A DNA stretch of 42,730 nucleotides from an uncultured Prevotella sp. (GTDB taxonomy: Bacteria > Bacteroidota > Bacteroidia > Bacteroidales > Bacteroidaceae), in NCBI GenBank assembly GCA_934203355.1, contig CAKPZC010000012.1, positions 1 through 42,730 of the forward strand, written 5' to 3'. Under the pieces are notes generated by a model that did not search any database, was not told where the DNA came from, and was given only the letters and a program-made list of their open reading frames with translations. Each line of letters opens with the position of its first letter. Within the stretch, counting starts at the first letter, position 1. Below, in pieces: positions 36,116-42,730 of the stretch. The position numbers and the translations under genes were made by a program.

Positions 36116-36181
36116 TGACGATAGAGACAGGCTGCTTATTTTGGTTTTTTAACCAATGAATTTGGCAGTCTGCCTTCGTCG
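36116..36181 (+). promoter_or_regulatory. Extended hairpin between aspartate kinase and lysA
   Basis: GACGA (36117-36121) pairs with TCGTC (36176-36180); GACAGGCTGC (36125-36134) pairs with GCAGTCTGCC (36165-36174) with one mismatch and one wobble; TTGGTT and AACCAA close a TTTT loop at the tip. There is no T-run afterwards, so it is not a standard terminator. It does not look like a lysine riboswitch, which is larger. It may be a leader or RNA-processing structure. Confidence 0.5.
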
Positions 36182-36206
36182 TTTGAATATATAAAATAAG
36201 AAAGAG

Positions 36207-37358
36207 ATGTTTCCTATAGAGAGATTTCAGGATATACGCACACCGTTCTACTATTATGATACACAACTGTTGAAACGCACTCTACAGACCATAAAGGATG
36301 AATGTTCAAAACACGACAACTATCATGTGCACTATGCCGTGAAGGCTAATGCCAACCAGAAACTGTTGCGCATTATTAGTCAGTATGGGTTCGGTGCCGA
36401 CTGTGTGAGCGGTGGTGAGATAAAGGCTGCACTTAAAGCAGGTTTCCACGCCGAAAGCATTGTTTACGCTGGTGTGGGAAAAAGTGATTGGGAGATACAG
36501 CTCGGACTTGACAAAGGCATTTCATGCTTCAATGTGGAATCGATTGCCGAACTTGAGATAATCAACGAGCTTGCCGTGGCATGCGGTAAGACTGCCAAAG
36601 TTGCTTTCCGTATCAACCCAAACATTGGTGCACACACACATGCCAACATCACAACTGGTCTTGCCGAGAACAAGTTTGGCATCGCTATGCAGGATATGGA
36701 GAAGGTGATTGACGAGGCTGCTATGATGGATCACATTGAGGTTGTGGGACTGCATTTCCACATCGGTTCACAAATACTTGATATGGGCGACTTTGTGGCT
36801 TTATGCAATCGTATTAACGAGCTTCAGGGCAAGTTGGCAAAACGAAACATTTATGTGAAGAGCATTAATGTGGGTGGAGGTCTCGGCATAAGCTATGACA
36901 ACCCCGACCGTGAGCCAATACCCAATTTCAAAGACTACTTCAACACGTATGCCACCCACTTGCGGCTTCGTGAAGGTCAAGAGCTCCACTTCGAACTCGG
37001 ACGCTCGGTTGTAGCACAATGTGGTTCGCTCATAACACGATTGCTGTATGTAAAGCAAGGTTCATTCAAACAGTTTGCTATTGTTGATGCCGGTATGACC
37101 GACCTTATCCGTCCGGCACTCTATCAGGCTCTACACAAAATCCAGAATATCAGCAGCAATGAACCTATGCAGACCTATGATGTTGTCGGACCTATCTGTG
37201 AGTCGAGCGATGTGTTTGCCAAATCAATCGACCTGAATAAGTGCCATCGCGGCGACCTGCTCGCTATACGCTCTGCAGGAGCATACGGCGAGATAATGGC
37301 AAGTTGCTATAACTGTCGACCTCTGCCTATGGGCTACATCTCTGAAGATTTCACTTAG
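36207..37358 (+). CDS. lysA: Diaminopimelate decarboxylase
   Basis: The product has 383 aa, a fold-type III PLP enzyme that converts meso-DAP to lysine. The PLP lysine is K46 in HYAVKANAN; the glycine loop is GGGLGISYDNPD; the phosphate-binding EPGR-like site reads ELGRSVVAQCG; the C-terminal substrate motif is GPICESSDVFAKS with AGAYGEIMASCYN. It follows aspartate kinase, a pairing I recall from other Bacteroidales. Confidence 0.94.
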   Translation: MFPIERFQDIRTPFYYYDTQLLKRTLQTIKDECSKHDNYHVHYAVKANANQKLLRIISQYGFGADCVSGGEIKAALKAGFHAESIVYAGVGKSDWEIQLGLDKGISCFNVESIAELEIINELAVACGKTAKVAFRINPNIGAHTHANITTGLAENKFGIAMQDMEKVIDEAAMMDHIEVVGLHFHIGSQILDMGDFVALCNRINELQGKLAKRNIYVKSINVGGGLGISYDNPDREPIPNFKDYFNTYATHLRLREGQELHFELGRSVVAQCGSLITRLLYVKQGSFKQFAIVDAGMTDLIRPALYQALHKIQNISSNEPMQTYDVVGPICESSDVFAKSIDLNKCHRGDLLAIRSAGAYGEIMASCYNCRPLPMGYISEDFT

Positions 37359-37361
37359 AAT

Positions 37362-38516
37362 ATGACAATTGACACGATAACAGCAATTGCATGCATAATA
37401 ATAGTTGTAATGGTAGCTGTCTCGGTAGTGGCCAACCCTTTCTTCAGAATAATCATAAAGAAGAATGGCTATGGCGAGACAGCTGACTATGACAACTCTG
37501 AAATGCCTAAAATAACTGTGCTGGTGCTTGCTAACAACAATGCCAAGGCACTCGACAACCACTTGCCGATAATCCTCACTCAGGATTATAAACCAGGTTA
37601 TGAGGTTGTTGTTGTGGGCGAGGTTGGTGATATAGAGACCGAGACTGTCATCAAACAGTATGCTCAAAATAGTAATCTCTATGCCACTTACATACCACAT
37701 CGATCACTCTTTATGAGTAAAGCCAAACTGGCTGTTGCTCTTGGAGTAAAGGCAGCTCACAATGAGTGGATTGTGCTAGTCAATTCCGACTGTCGCCCTC
37801 AGTCAGACCAATGGCTTAGCACACTTGCCAGTCACATGGACAAAGACGCCAACCTTGTAATGGGATATAGCAACTATTGTCTCGAGACCTCGTCACGTCG
37901 CCGATTCATGCGTTTGCGCGATACAGTATATCTACAGAGGAAGGCTGTACGCGGTACTGCTTACAGAGCCAACGGCACTAATATTGCATTTAGGCGAGCT
38001 GAGTTCATCGCTAATGACGGATATAGAGGCAACTTGCAGTTTGTACATGGAGAGTACGACTTTATAATCAACAAATATGCACGCCCCTACTCCACTCGTG
38101 TGGCTACAGAGGAAAGTTCTTGGATTCGCGAAGACGAACCAAGCAACAAGAAATGGCACGACCGTAATATTGCTTATGCCCACATTCGACAATACCTGCA
38201 ACGCTCCTCTGCTATGCGCTGTCTTTTCAACGCCGACATGATTATGATGTATTTAAATTATGTATTGCTTCTCGTTTCCATCGTTTCGGCAGTTCTAGTG
38301 TCTAACTGGACTATATTGACTGTTGCAATAGTGGGATTTGTCACAACTGTAGCACTACGCTCTGTTATGGCAAAAAAAGTTGCCGACATCTTCGGCGAAG
38401 ACATTTCGGCCTTGAAGACCATCTTCTACGAGTTGGCTATTGTGTGGACTAATATGTTCACCCAAATACGCTACTCAAGAGCCGACAAATACGATTTCAC
38501 AACTCATAAACTATAA
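37362..38516 (+). CDS. Membrane glycosyltransferase, family 2
   Basis: The product has 384 aa. One N-terminal membrane helix (about 5-25) and two or three C-terminal ones (about 305-340) frame a GT-A domain. It shows ITVLVLANNNAKALDNHL, IVLVNSDCRPQSDQWL where the DxD-like site is NSD, ANGTNIAFRRAEF, FVHGEYDFIINKY and SSWIREDEP. The acceptor and sugar are unknown. It starts 3 bp after lysA and its stop overlaps the next start, so translation is likely coupled. Confidence 0.85.
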   Translation: MTIDTITAIACIIIVVMVAVSVVANPFFRIIIKKNGYGETADYDNSEMPKITVLVLANNNAKALDNHLPIILTQDYKPGYEVVVVGEVGDIETETVIKQYAQNSNLYATYIPHRSLFMSKAKLAVALGVKAAHNEWIVLVNSDCRPQSDQWLSTLASHMDKDANLVMGYSNYCLETSSRRRFMRLRDTVYLQRKAVRGTAYRANGTNIAFRRAEFIANDGYRGNLQFVHGEYDFIINKYARPYSTRVATEESSWIREDEPSNKKWHDRNIAYAHIRQYLQRSSAMRCLFNADMIMMYLNYVLLLVSIVSAVLVSNWTILTVAIVGFVTTVALRSVMAKKVADIFGEDISALKTIFYELAIVWTNMFTQIRYSRADKYDFTTHKL

Positions 38517-39331
38517 TGAGAATAAAGTATGTCATACCAACCAAAATGCATTCCGACTTTATAAATGCCGGAATGCATAAGCTACTTTGCCAGGCTCTAA
38601 AAGTCCATGGCGAAGTAAGCATTGTTGACTCATCACCCGACATTGTACATGTTTTCGGTATATGGAGCAACGCATACGCTAAACTTGTTGAAAAATTAAG
38701 ATCCTTAGGAATCCCTGTAGTCTTCACTTCAATCAATGGTATGGCAGAACTAAAGAACAGCGAAGGACACACAACAAACAACATCTACACGCGACGTGCC
38801 TTGAGAAGTATAGCAAAAAATGGAGCAACCATACATGTTTGTGGAAACTTCGAGGCTGCAACTGTATCGCATATTTACAAATATGCCAGTATAAGTCTAA
38901 TCACCAATCCGCTGTTCACATCAACTACTAACAATGACTTCATGGTCACAAAATTCATGCAACTCTATCTCTCTGTAGTCGAGCGGAATGACAAAAACAT
39001 AAAAGAATCTATTCGTTCGCTAGTTAAGAAAGCTGGTGTTGAGAACAAGGAAATTGCCGAAATCTGCTCACGTATCATTTACATTCAAAAACGATTCATT
39101 ATGGAAAATATCCCCCTTGATTATCTTGAGCAGACTTCAGCCGTTATGATATCGAGCGATTACGATGAGAAGGAGATGAGAAAGACGCTCGAAACTCTCC
39201 ATATTTCAAAATTCGCTTCATACACTATGGCATTGCTCAGTTCTAAAGCCAAACTGACAGAGGGATTTATGCCTATTGAAAGCATTGGCGGAAAAACAGT
39301 TGAAAAAATGGAAAAAGTTATTATTCTATAA
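38516..39331 (+). CDS. Glycosyltransferase-like protein (GT4 N-domain-like)
   Basis: The product has 271 aa. The first 120 residues resemble the N-terminal Rossmann domain of GT4 enzymes: MRIKYVIPTKMHSDFINAGM, PDIVHVFGIWSNAYAKLVEK and IPVVFTSINGMAEL. The rest does not show the usual C-terminal donor-binding domain with its EPFG-like motif, so this may be a short, divergent or non-catalytic form. Its ATG overlaps the stop of the preceding GT2 gene (TAATG), which suggests the two products work together. Function is not assigned. Confidence 0.6.
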   Translation: MRIKYVIPTKMHSDFINAGMHKLLCQALKVHGEVSIVDSSPDIVHVFGIWSNAYAKLVEKLRSLGIPVVFTSINGMAELKNSEGHTTNNIYTRRALRSIAKNGATIHVCGNFEAATVSHIYKYASISLITNPLFTSTTNNDFMVTKFMQLYLSVVERNDKNIKESIRSLVKKAGVENKEIAEICSRIIYIQKRFIMENIPLDYLEQTSAVMISSDYDEKEMRKTLETLHISKFASYTMALLSSKAKLTEGFMPIESIGGKTVEKMEKVIIL

Positions 39332-39354
39332 ACTTTTAAAAACTTAATTTCGTT

Positions 39355-41352
39355 ATGGCAAACACTAACAATCCTCAGACGCAAGACCTCAAGTATTTAC
39401 AGCTGCTTGCGCAATCGTTTCCGAATGTAGCGGAAGCAAGTACCGAGATTATCAACCTTCAGGCAATTCTTAATTTGCCCAAAGGCACTGAACATTTCCT
39501 TGCCGATATTCACGGTGAGTACGAAGCATTTCAGCATATTCTGAAGAATGCTTCTGGTAACATCCAGCGTGAGGTGAACGAGCTTTTCGGCAACACCCTG
39601 CGCGTGGCAGACCTAAAAGAGCTATGCACTCTTATTTACTACCCCGACCAAAAACTTGAACTCATCAAGGCTTCGGAGGAGAACATCAACGACTGGTATC
39701 ACATCGTTATCCACCAATTGGTGTCTATTTGTAGGCTTGTATCAAGTAAATACACACGCTCTAAGGTGCGCAAGGCATTGCCCAAAAACTTCTCATATAT
39801 CATTCAGGAACTTCTACACGAGCGAACCGACGATGTCAATAAGACCGACTACGTGAACGTCATCATCGACACTATCATTTCTACCGGTCGTGCCGATGCC
39901 TTTATCGTAGCCATATCTAATGTCATCCAGCGTTTGTCTATCGACCAACTCCATATTCTTGGCGATATCTACGACCGTGGTCCTGGAGCACATATTATTC
40001 TCGACACACTCGCACGGTACCATTCATGGGACATACAATGGGGCAACCACGACATCTTATGGATGGGTGCTTTAGCTGGCAACCGTGCTTGCCAATGCAA
40101 TGTTATACGTTTGTCGCTCAGATATGCCAATCTAATTACCCTTGAGGAAGGCTACGGCATCAATCTTGTGCCACTCGCTACTTTTGCGATGGAGACATAT
40201 GGTGATGATCCTTGCAAGGAGTTCCAACCCAAGATAGCATCAGCCGATTCGGCACGCATCGACCAAAAAACCAACCGACTCACCGCCCTTATGCATAAGG
40301 CAATAACTGTAATACAGTTTAAAGAGGAGGCTGCTATCATCAAGCGCAACCCATGCTGGAATATGAAGAGCCGTCTGCTATTCAACAATATCGATTATCA
40401 GAAGGGCACTATCACTATAGACGGCAAGGAATATGAGATGAAGAGCAACTCATTCCCTACCATTGACCCTAATCATCCCGACCGCTTAACACCCGAGGAG
40501 AAGCAGCTCATGGACAAGCTTAACCACTCGTTCCAGGTGTCGGAAAAACTTCACAAGCATATTCGGATGATTCTGCAACATGGTTGCATGTATACAATAT
40601 GCAACAACAATTTGCTGTTCCACGCATCAATTCCTCTCAATGCCGACGGCTCATTGAAGGATGTGGAGATTGCTCCAGGTGTCAAGGCTGCGGGCAAGGA
40701 ACTGCTCCACCGCGTAGGCATGATGATTCGCACAGCATACCAAAACGATTCTACTCCCGAGGAACGCAATTATGCTATCGACTATTTCCTTTATCTCTGG
40801 TGTGGTCCCGACAGTCCTCTATTCGATAAGTCGAAGATGGCAACCTTCGAACGCTACTTCATAGCCGATAAAACTACCCACAGTGAGGAAAAGGGCAACT
40901 ACTTCAAGCTGCGCGACAACGAGCAGATTATGGACAACATAATGGATGCCTTTGGGGTGACTGGTGAGAATCGACATATAATTAACGGTCATGTGCCTGT
41001 GCATGTGTGCAATGGCGAAAATCCCATTAAGGCCAATGGCAAACTGATGGTTATCGATGGAGGTTTCTCTCAGGCTTATCATAAGGAGACGGGTATTGCT
41101 GGCTACACACTTGTTTATCACAGCCGTGGATTTGAGCTTGTGCAGCACGAACCGTTCACATCAACCATTGACGCCATACAGAAGTGCACCGACATTAAGT
41201 CGACCACCCAAATTGTTGAGATGTCTGCCACCCGTATGCGTGTAGCCGACACTAACATCGGACAAGAGCTAAGCATGCAAATCAAGGAGCTTGAACGCTT
41301 ATTGTATGCCTATCGTCATGGGTTAATCAAAGAGGTGATACCGAATAAATAA
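39355..41352 (+). CDS. fbp: Fructose-1,6-bisphosphatase class III
   Basis: The product has 665 aa, the expected length of class III FBPases, which are calcineurin-like metalloenzymes of gluconeogenesis. Metal and phosphate motifs are FLADIHGEYEAFQHILK, LHILGDIYDRGPGAHIIL, IQWGNHDILWMGA, and later IINGHVPVHVCNGENP with VIDGGFSQAYH. It is cytoplasmic. It lies 23 bp after the glycosyltransferase-like gene and 4 bp before the acetyltransferase. Confidence 0.96.
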   Translation: MANTNNPQTQDLKYLQLLAQSFPNVAEASTEIINLQAILNLPKGTEHFLADIHGEYEAFQHILKNASGNIQREVNELFGNTLRVADLKELCTLIYYPDQKLELIKASEENINDWYHIVIHQLVSICRLVSSKYTRSKVRKALPKNFSYIIQELLHERTDDVNKTDYVNVIIDTIISTGRADAFIVAISNVIQRLSIDQLHILGDIYDRGPGAHIILDTLARYHSWDIQWGNHDILWMGALAGNRACQCNVIRLSLRYANLITLEEGYGINLVPLATFAMETYGDDPCKEFQPKIASADSARIDQKTNRLTALMHKAITVIQFKEEAAIIKRNPCWNMKSRLLFNNIDYQKGTITIDGKEYEMKSNSFPTIDPNHPDRLTPEEKQLMDKLNHSFQVSEKLHKHIRMILQHGCMYTICNNNLLFHASIPLNADGSLKDVEIAPGVKAAGKELLHRVGMMIRTAYQNDSTPEERNYAIDYFLYLWCGPDSPLFDKSKMATFERYFIADKTTHSEEKGNYFKLRDNEQIMDNIMDAFGVTGENRHIINGHVPVHVCNGENPIKANGKLMVIDGGFSQAYHKETGIAGYTLVYHSRGFELVQHEPFTSTIDAIQKCTDIKSTTQIVEMSATRMRVADTNIGQELSMQIKELERLLYAYRHGLIKEVIPNK

Positions 41353-41356
41353 TATA

Positions 41357-41839
41357 ATGATAAGGAATGTAAAACTTACCGACGCCACCGACATTGTCAC
41401 TATCTACAACAGATATATTTCCGACACTACAGTGACGTTCGAGACAGTTCCACTTACAATTGAGCAGATGCAACAACGCATCTGCTCAATTGCCAAACAG
41501 TTCCCCTATCTCGTCTTTGAGGATAATGGTCATGTTTTGGGATATGCCTACGTACATTTGTGGAAAGAGCGTGCTGCGTTTGCCAACACACTTGAGACTA
41601 CCGTCTATCTTGCCCCTAATGTAAAACATTCAGGCATAGGCACGGCACTTATGAAGCGCATTATTGACACATGTCAGCAACAAGGATTTAAAGTGCTTAT
41701 AGCTTGTATTACAGGCGAGAATCTCGAAAGCATAGAATTCCACAAAAGGCTTGGCTTCACACAAGTGTCTCTGTTCCATAACGTCGGCTACAAATTCGGT
41801 AGATGGCTCGACGTGATAGATATGGAACTGCAACTTTGA
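41357..41839 (+). CDS. GNAT-family N-acetyltransferase (phosphinothricin-acetyltransferase-like)
   Basis: The product has 160 aa and resembles the Pat/MddA group: MIRNVKLTDATDIVTIYNRY, then VLGYAYVHLWKERAAF, TVYLAPNVKHSGIGTALMKR (the acetyl-CoA loop) and FHKRLGFTQVS with NVGYKFGRWLDVIDME. Members acetylate methionine sulfone/sulfoximine-like compounds or similar amines; the substrate here is not known. The coding sequence contains a perfect 15-bp inverted repeat at codons 34-46. It sits 4 bp after fbp. Confidence 0.88.
   Translation: MIRNVKLTDATDIVTIYNRYISDTTVTFETVPLTIEQMQQRICSIAKQFPYLVFEDNGHVLGYAYVHLWKERAAFANTLETTVYLAPNVKHSGIGTALMKRIIDTCQQQGFKVLIACITGENLESIEFHKRLGFTQVSLFHNVGYKFGRWLDVIDMELQL
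41457..41492. repeat. Perfect 15-bp inverted repeat inside a gene
   Basis: CAATTGAGCAGATGC (41457-41471) is the exact reverse complement of GCATCTGCTCAATTG (41478-41492), with loop AACAAC. It encodes IEQMQQRICSIA in the acetyltransferase. In RNA this is a strong hairpin early in the coding region. Confidence 0.9.
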
Positions 41840-41887
41840 AACACAGAATAAAGATATTACAGGAATAATAACAATTTAACTTTAATT

Positions 41888-42160
41888 ATGAACAGAACCA
41901 TCATTACAGTAGTTGGCAAGGACACCAAGGGTATCATTGCTAAAGTGTGCACTTATCTTGCCGACAACAATGTCAACATCCTCGACATCTCGCAGACCAT
42001 CGTACAAGAATATTTCAATATGATGATGATTGTCGACATGACCAAAATGGAGAAGCCTTTCGTGCAGGCATCCGATGAACTTACAAAGCTTGGAGAGAGA
42101 GTAGGCGTGCAGGTTAAGTGCCAGCGCGAGGAGATATTTGATGTAATGCATAGAATCTAA
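41888..42160 (+). CDS. ACT-domain protein (UPF0237 type)
   Basis: The product has 90 aa and is almost entirely one ACT domain: RTIITVVGKDTKGIIAKVCT, NNVNILDISQTIVQEYFNMM, then KLGERVGVQVKCQREEIF. Such stand-alone ACT proteins sit directly upstream of UPF0210/PFL-family genes in many bacteria, as here, and may act as its ligand sensor. The ligand is not known. Confidence 0.9.
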   Translation: MNRTIITVVGKDTKGIIAKVCTYLADNNVNILDISQTIVQEYFNMMMIVDMTKMEKPFVQASDELTKLGERVGVQVKCQREEIFDVMHRI

Positions 42161-42179
42161 TCAAACAAACTAATACGTC

Positions 42180-42730
42180 ATGATTAATATCAACGAGGTT
42201 ATCGAAACCAACAAGATGATAGAGCAGGAGAACTTCGACGTGCGCACCATCACTATGGGCATCAGCCTTATGGATTGCGTTAGCGACTCTCTCCCTACCC
42301 TATGCAATAATATATACAACAAGATTACACGCCTTGCCAAGAATCTTGTAAGCACAGGCGAGCAGATTTCTAAGGAGTTTGGTGTGCCTATCGTCAACAA
42401 GCGCATCGCCATTACTCCTATTGCTCTTGTGGGTGGTAATGCCTGCAAGACATCCGATGACTATGTGGAGCTTGCACGCACTCTCGACCGTGCAGCCAAG
42501 GCTGTAGGCGTGAACTTTCTTGGTGGCTATTCGGCTATCGTTTCTAAGGGAATGACCCATAGCGACGAGCTTATGATACGCTCTATTCCTAAGGCTCTTG
42601 CCGAGACCGACCTTATTTGTAGCTCGGTTAATATCGGTTCTACAAAGACTGGTATCAATATGGATGCCGTGCGCCTTATGGGCGACATCGTGCGCCAGAC
42701 TGCTGAGGAGACTAAGGAACGCATGTCGAT
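42180..42730 (+). CDS. UPF0210 (DUF711, PFL family) protein, 5' part
   Basis: The gene starts at 42180 (MINEVIE-like start: MININEVIETNKMIEQENF) and is open to the window's end, giving 183 codons of a family of about 450 aa. RTITMGISLMDCVSD, RIAITPIALVGGNACKTSDD, FLGGYSAIVSKGMTHSDELM and SSVNIGSTKTGINMDAV are characteristic of the UPF0210 group, which is distantly like pyruvate formate-lyase but lacks a proven function. It follows the ACT-domain gene by 19 bp. Confidence 0.9.
   Translation, partial: MININEVIETNKMIEQENFDVRTITMGISLMDCVSDSLPTLCNNIYNKITRLAKNLVSTGEQISKEFGVPIVNKRIAITPIALVGGNACKTSDDYVELARTLDRAAKAVGVNFLGGYSAIVSKGMTHSDELMIRSIPKALAETDLICSSVNIGSTKTGINMDAVRLMGDIVRQTAEETKERMS

Noticed and set aside
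36091..36206. Lysine riboswitch upstream of lysA
   Set aside because: The gap is only 116 bp, too short for the roughly 170-nt aptamer, and no matching junction motifs were seen.

Overview
The window is a stretch of chromosome from a member of the Bacteroidales, most likely Prevotellaceae (Prevotella/Segatella-like). This rests on several things in the sequence: Bacteroidetes-type promoters (TAnnTTTG -7 boxes, some with TTTG or TTG 19-20 bp upstream), starts without obvious Shine-Dalgarno sites, a short primary sigma factor of the Bacteroidetes kind, DUF4301, a class III fructose-1,6-bisphosphatase, a GH92 mannosidase and a malic enzyme fused to a phosphotransacetylase domain. No rRNA, tRNA, IS element, prophage or CRISPR array was seen. 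The genus is inferred and was not tested.

Layout. 1-549: gene-poor, with a TGTAAC repeat cluster and traces of decayed minus-strand coding sequence. 550-7434 (+): two PLP enzymes of sulfur amino acid metabolism, a phosphohexomutase and a secreted GH92 mannosidase. 7694-11192 (-): pgk, queC and radA. 11286-14384 (+): an orphan substrate-binding lipoprotein and a TPR protein. 14499-17356 (-): primary sigma factor and DUF4301, separated by 467 bp of repeats and hairpins. 17506-19728 (+): a RelA/SpoT protein with a wrecked hydrolase motif. 19875-20513 (-): a TetR regulator. 20734-24534 (+): maeB, ispE and a NUDIX hydrolase. 24554-25938 (-): a LuxR-type response regulator and a miniature AbgT-like membrane protein. 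26137-31090 (+): a PiT phosphate transporter with a fused C-terminal cytoplasmic domain, a lipoprotein and an ABC-F ATPase. 31250-34008 (+): hisH-hisA-hisF-hisIE. 34021-39331 (+): ftsE, aspartate kinase, lysA and two glycosyltransferase-like genes. 39355-42730 (+): fbp, a GNAT acetyltransferase, an ACT-domain protein and the start of a UPF0210 (PFL family) gene that runs off the end.

How the genes fit together. Most are housekeeping: methionine/cysteine, histidine and lysine/DAP synthesis, central carbon metabolism (phosphohexomutase, Pgk, malic enzyme, Fbp), isoprenoid precursors, queuosine, DNA repair, stringent response and phosphate uptake. Convergent pairs are mostly separated by clear hairpin terminators.

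The most interesting items are: the response regulator paired with an AbgT-like protein that lacks the transport core; DUF4301, whose motif order looks like UDP-sugar pyrophosphorylases; TGTAAYA heptamers phased at 11 bp before the phosphate transporter; a terminator-like hairpin ending 9 bp before the GH92 start; a perfect 15-bp inverted repeat inside the GNAT gene; an exact 58-bp tandem duplication; a two-copy palindromic intergenic repeat; and a possible leaderless promoter for the substrate-binding lipoprotein.
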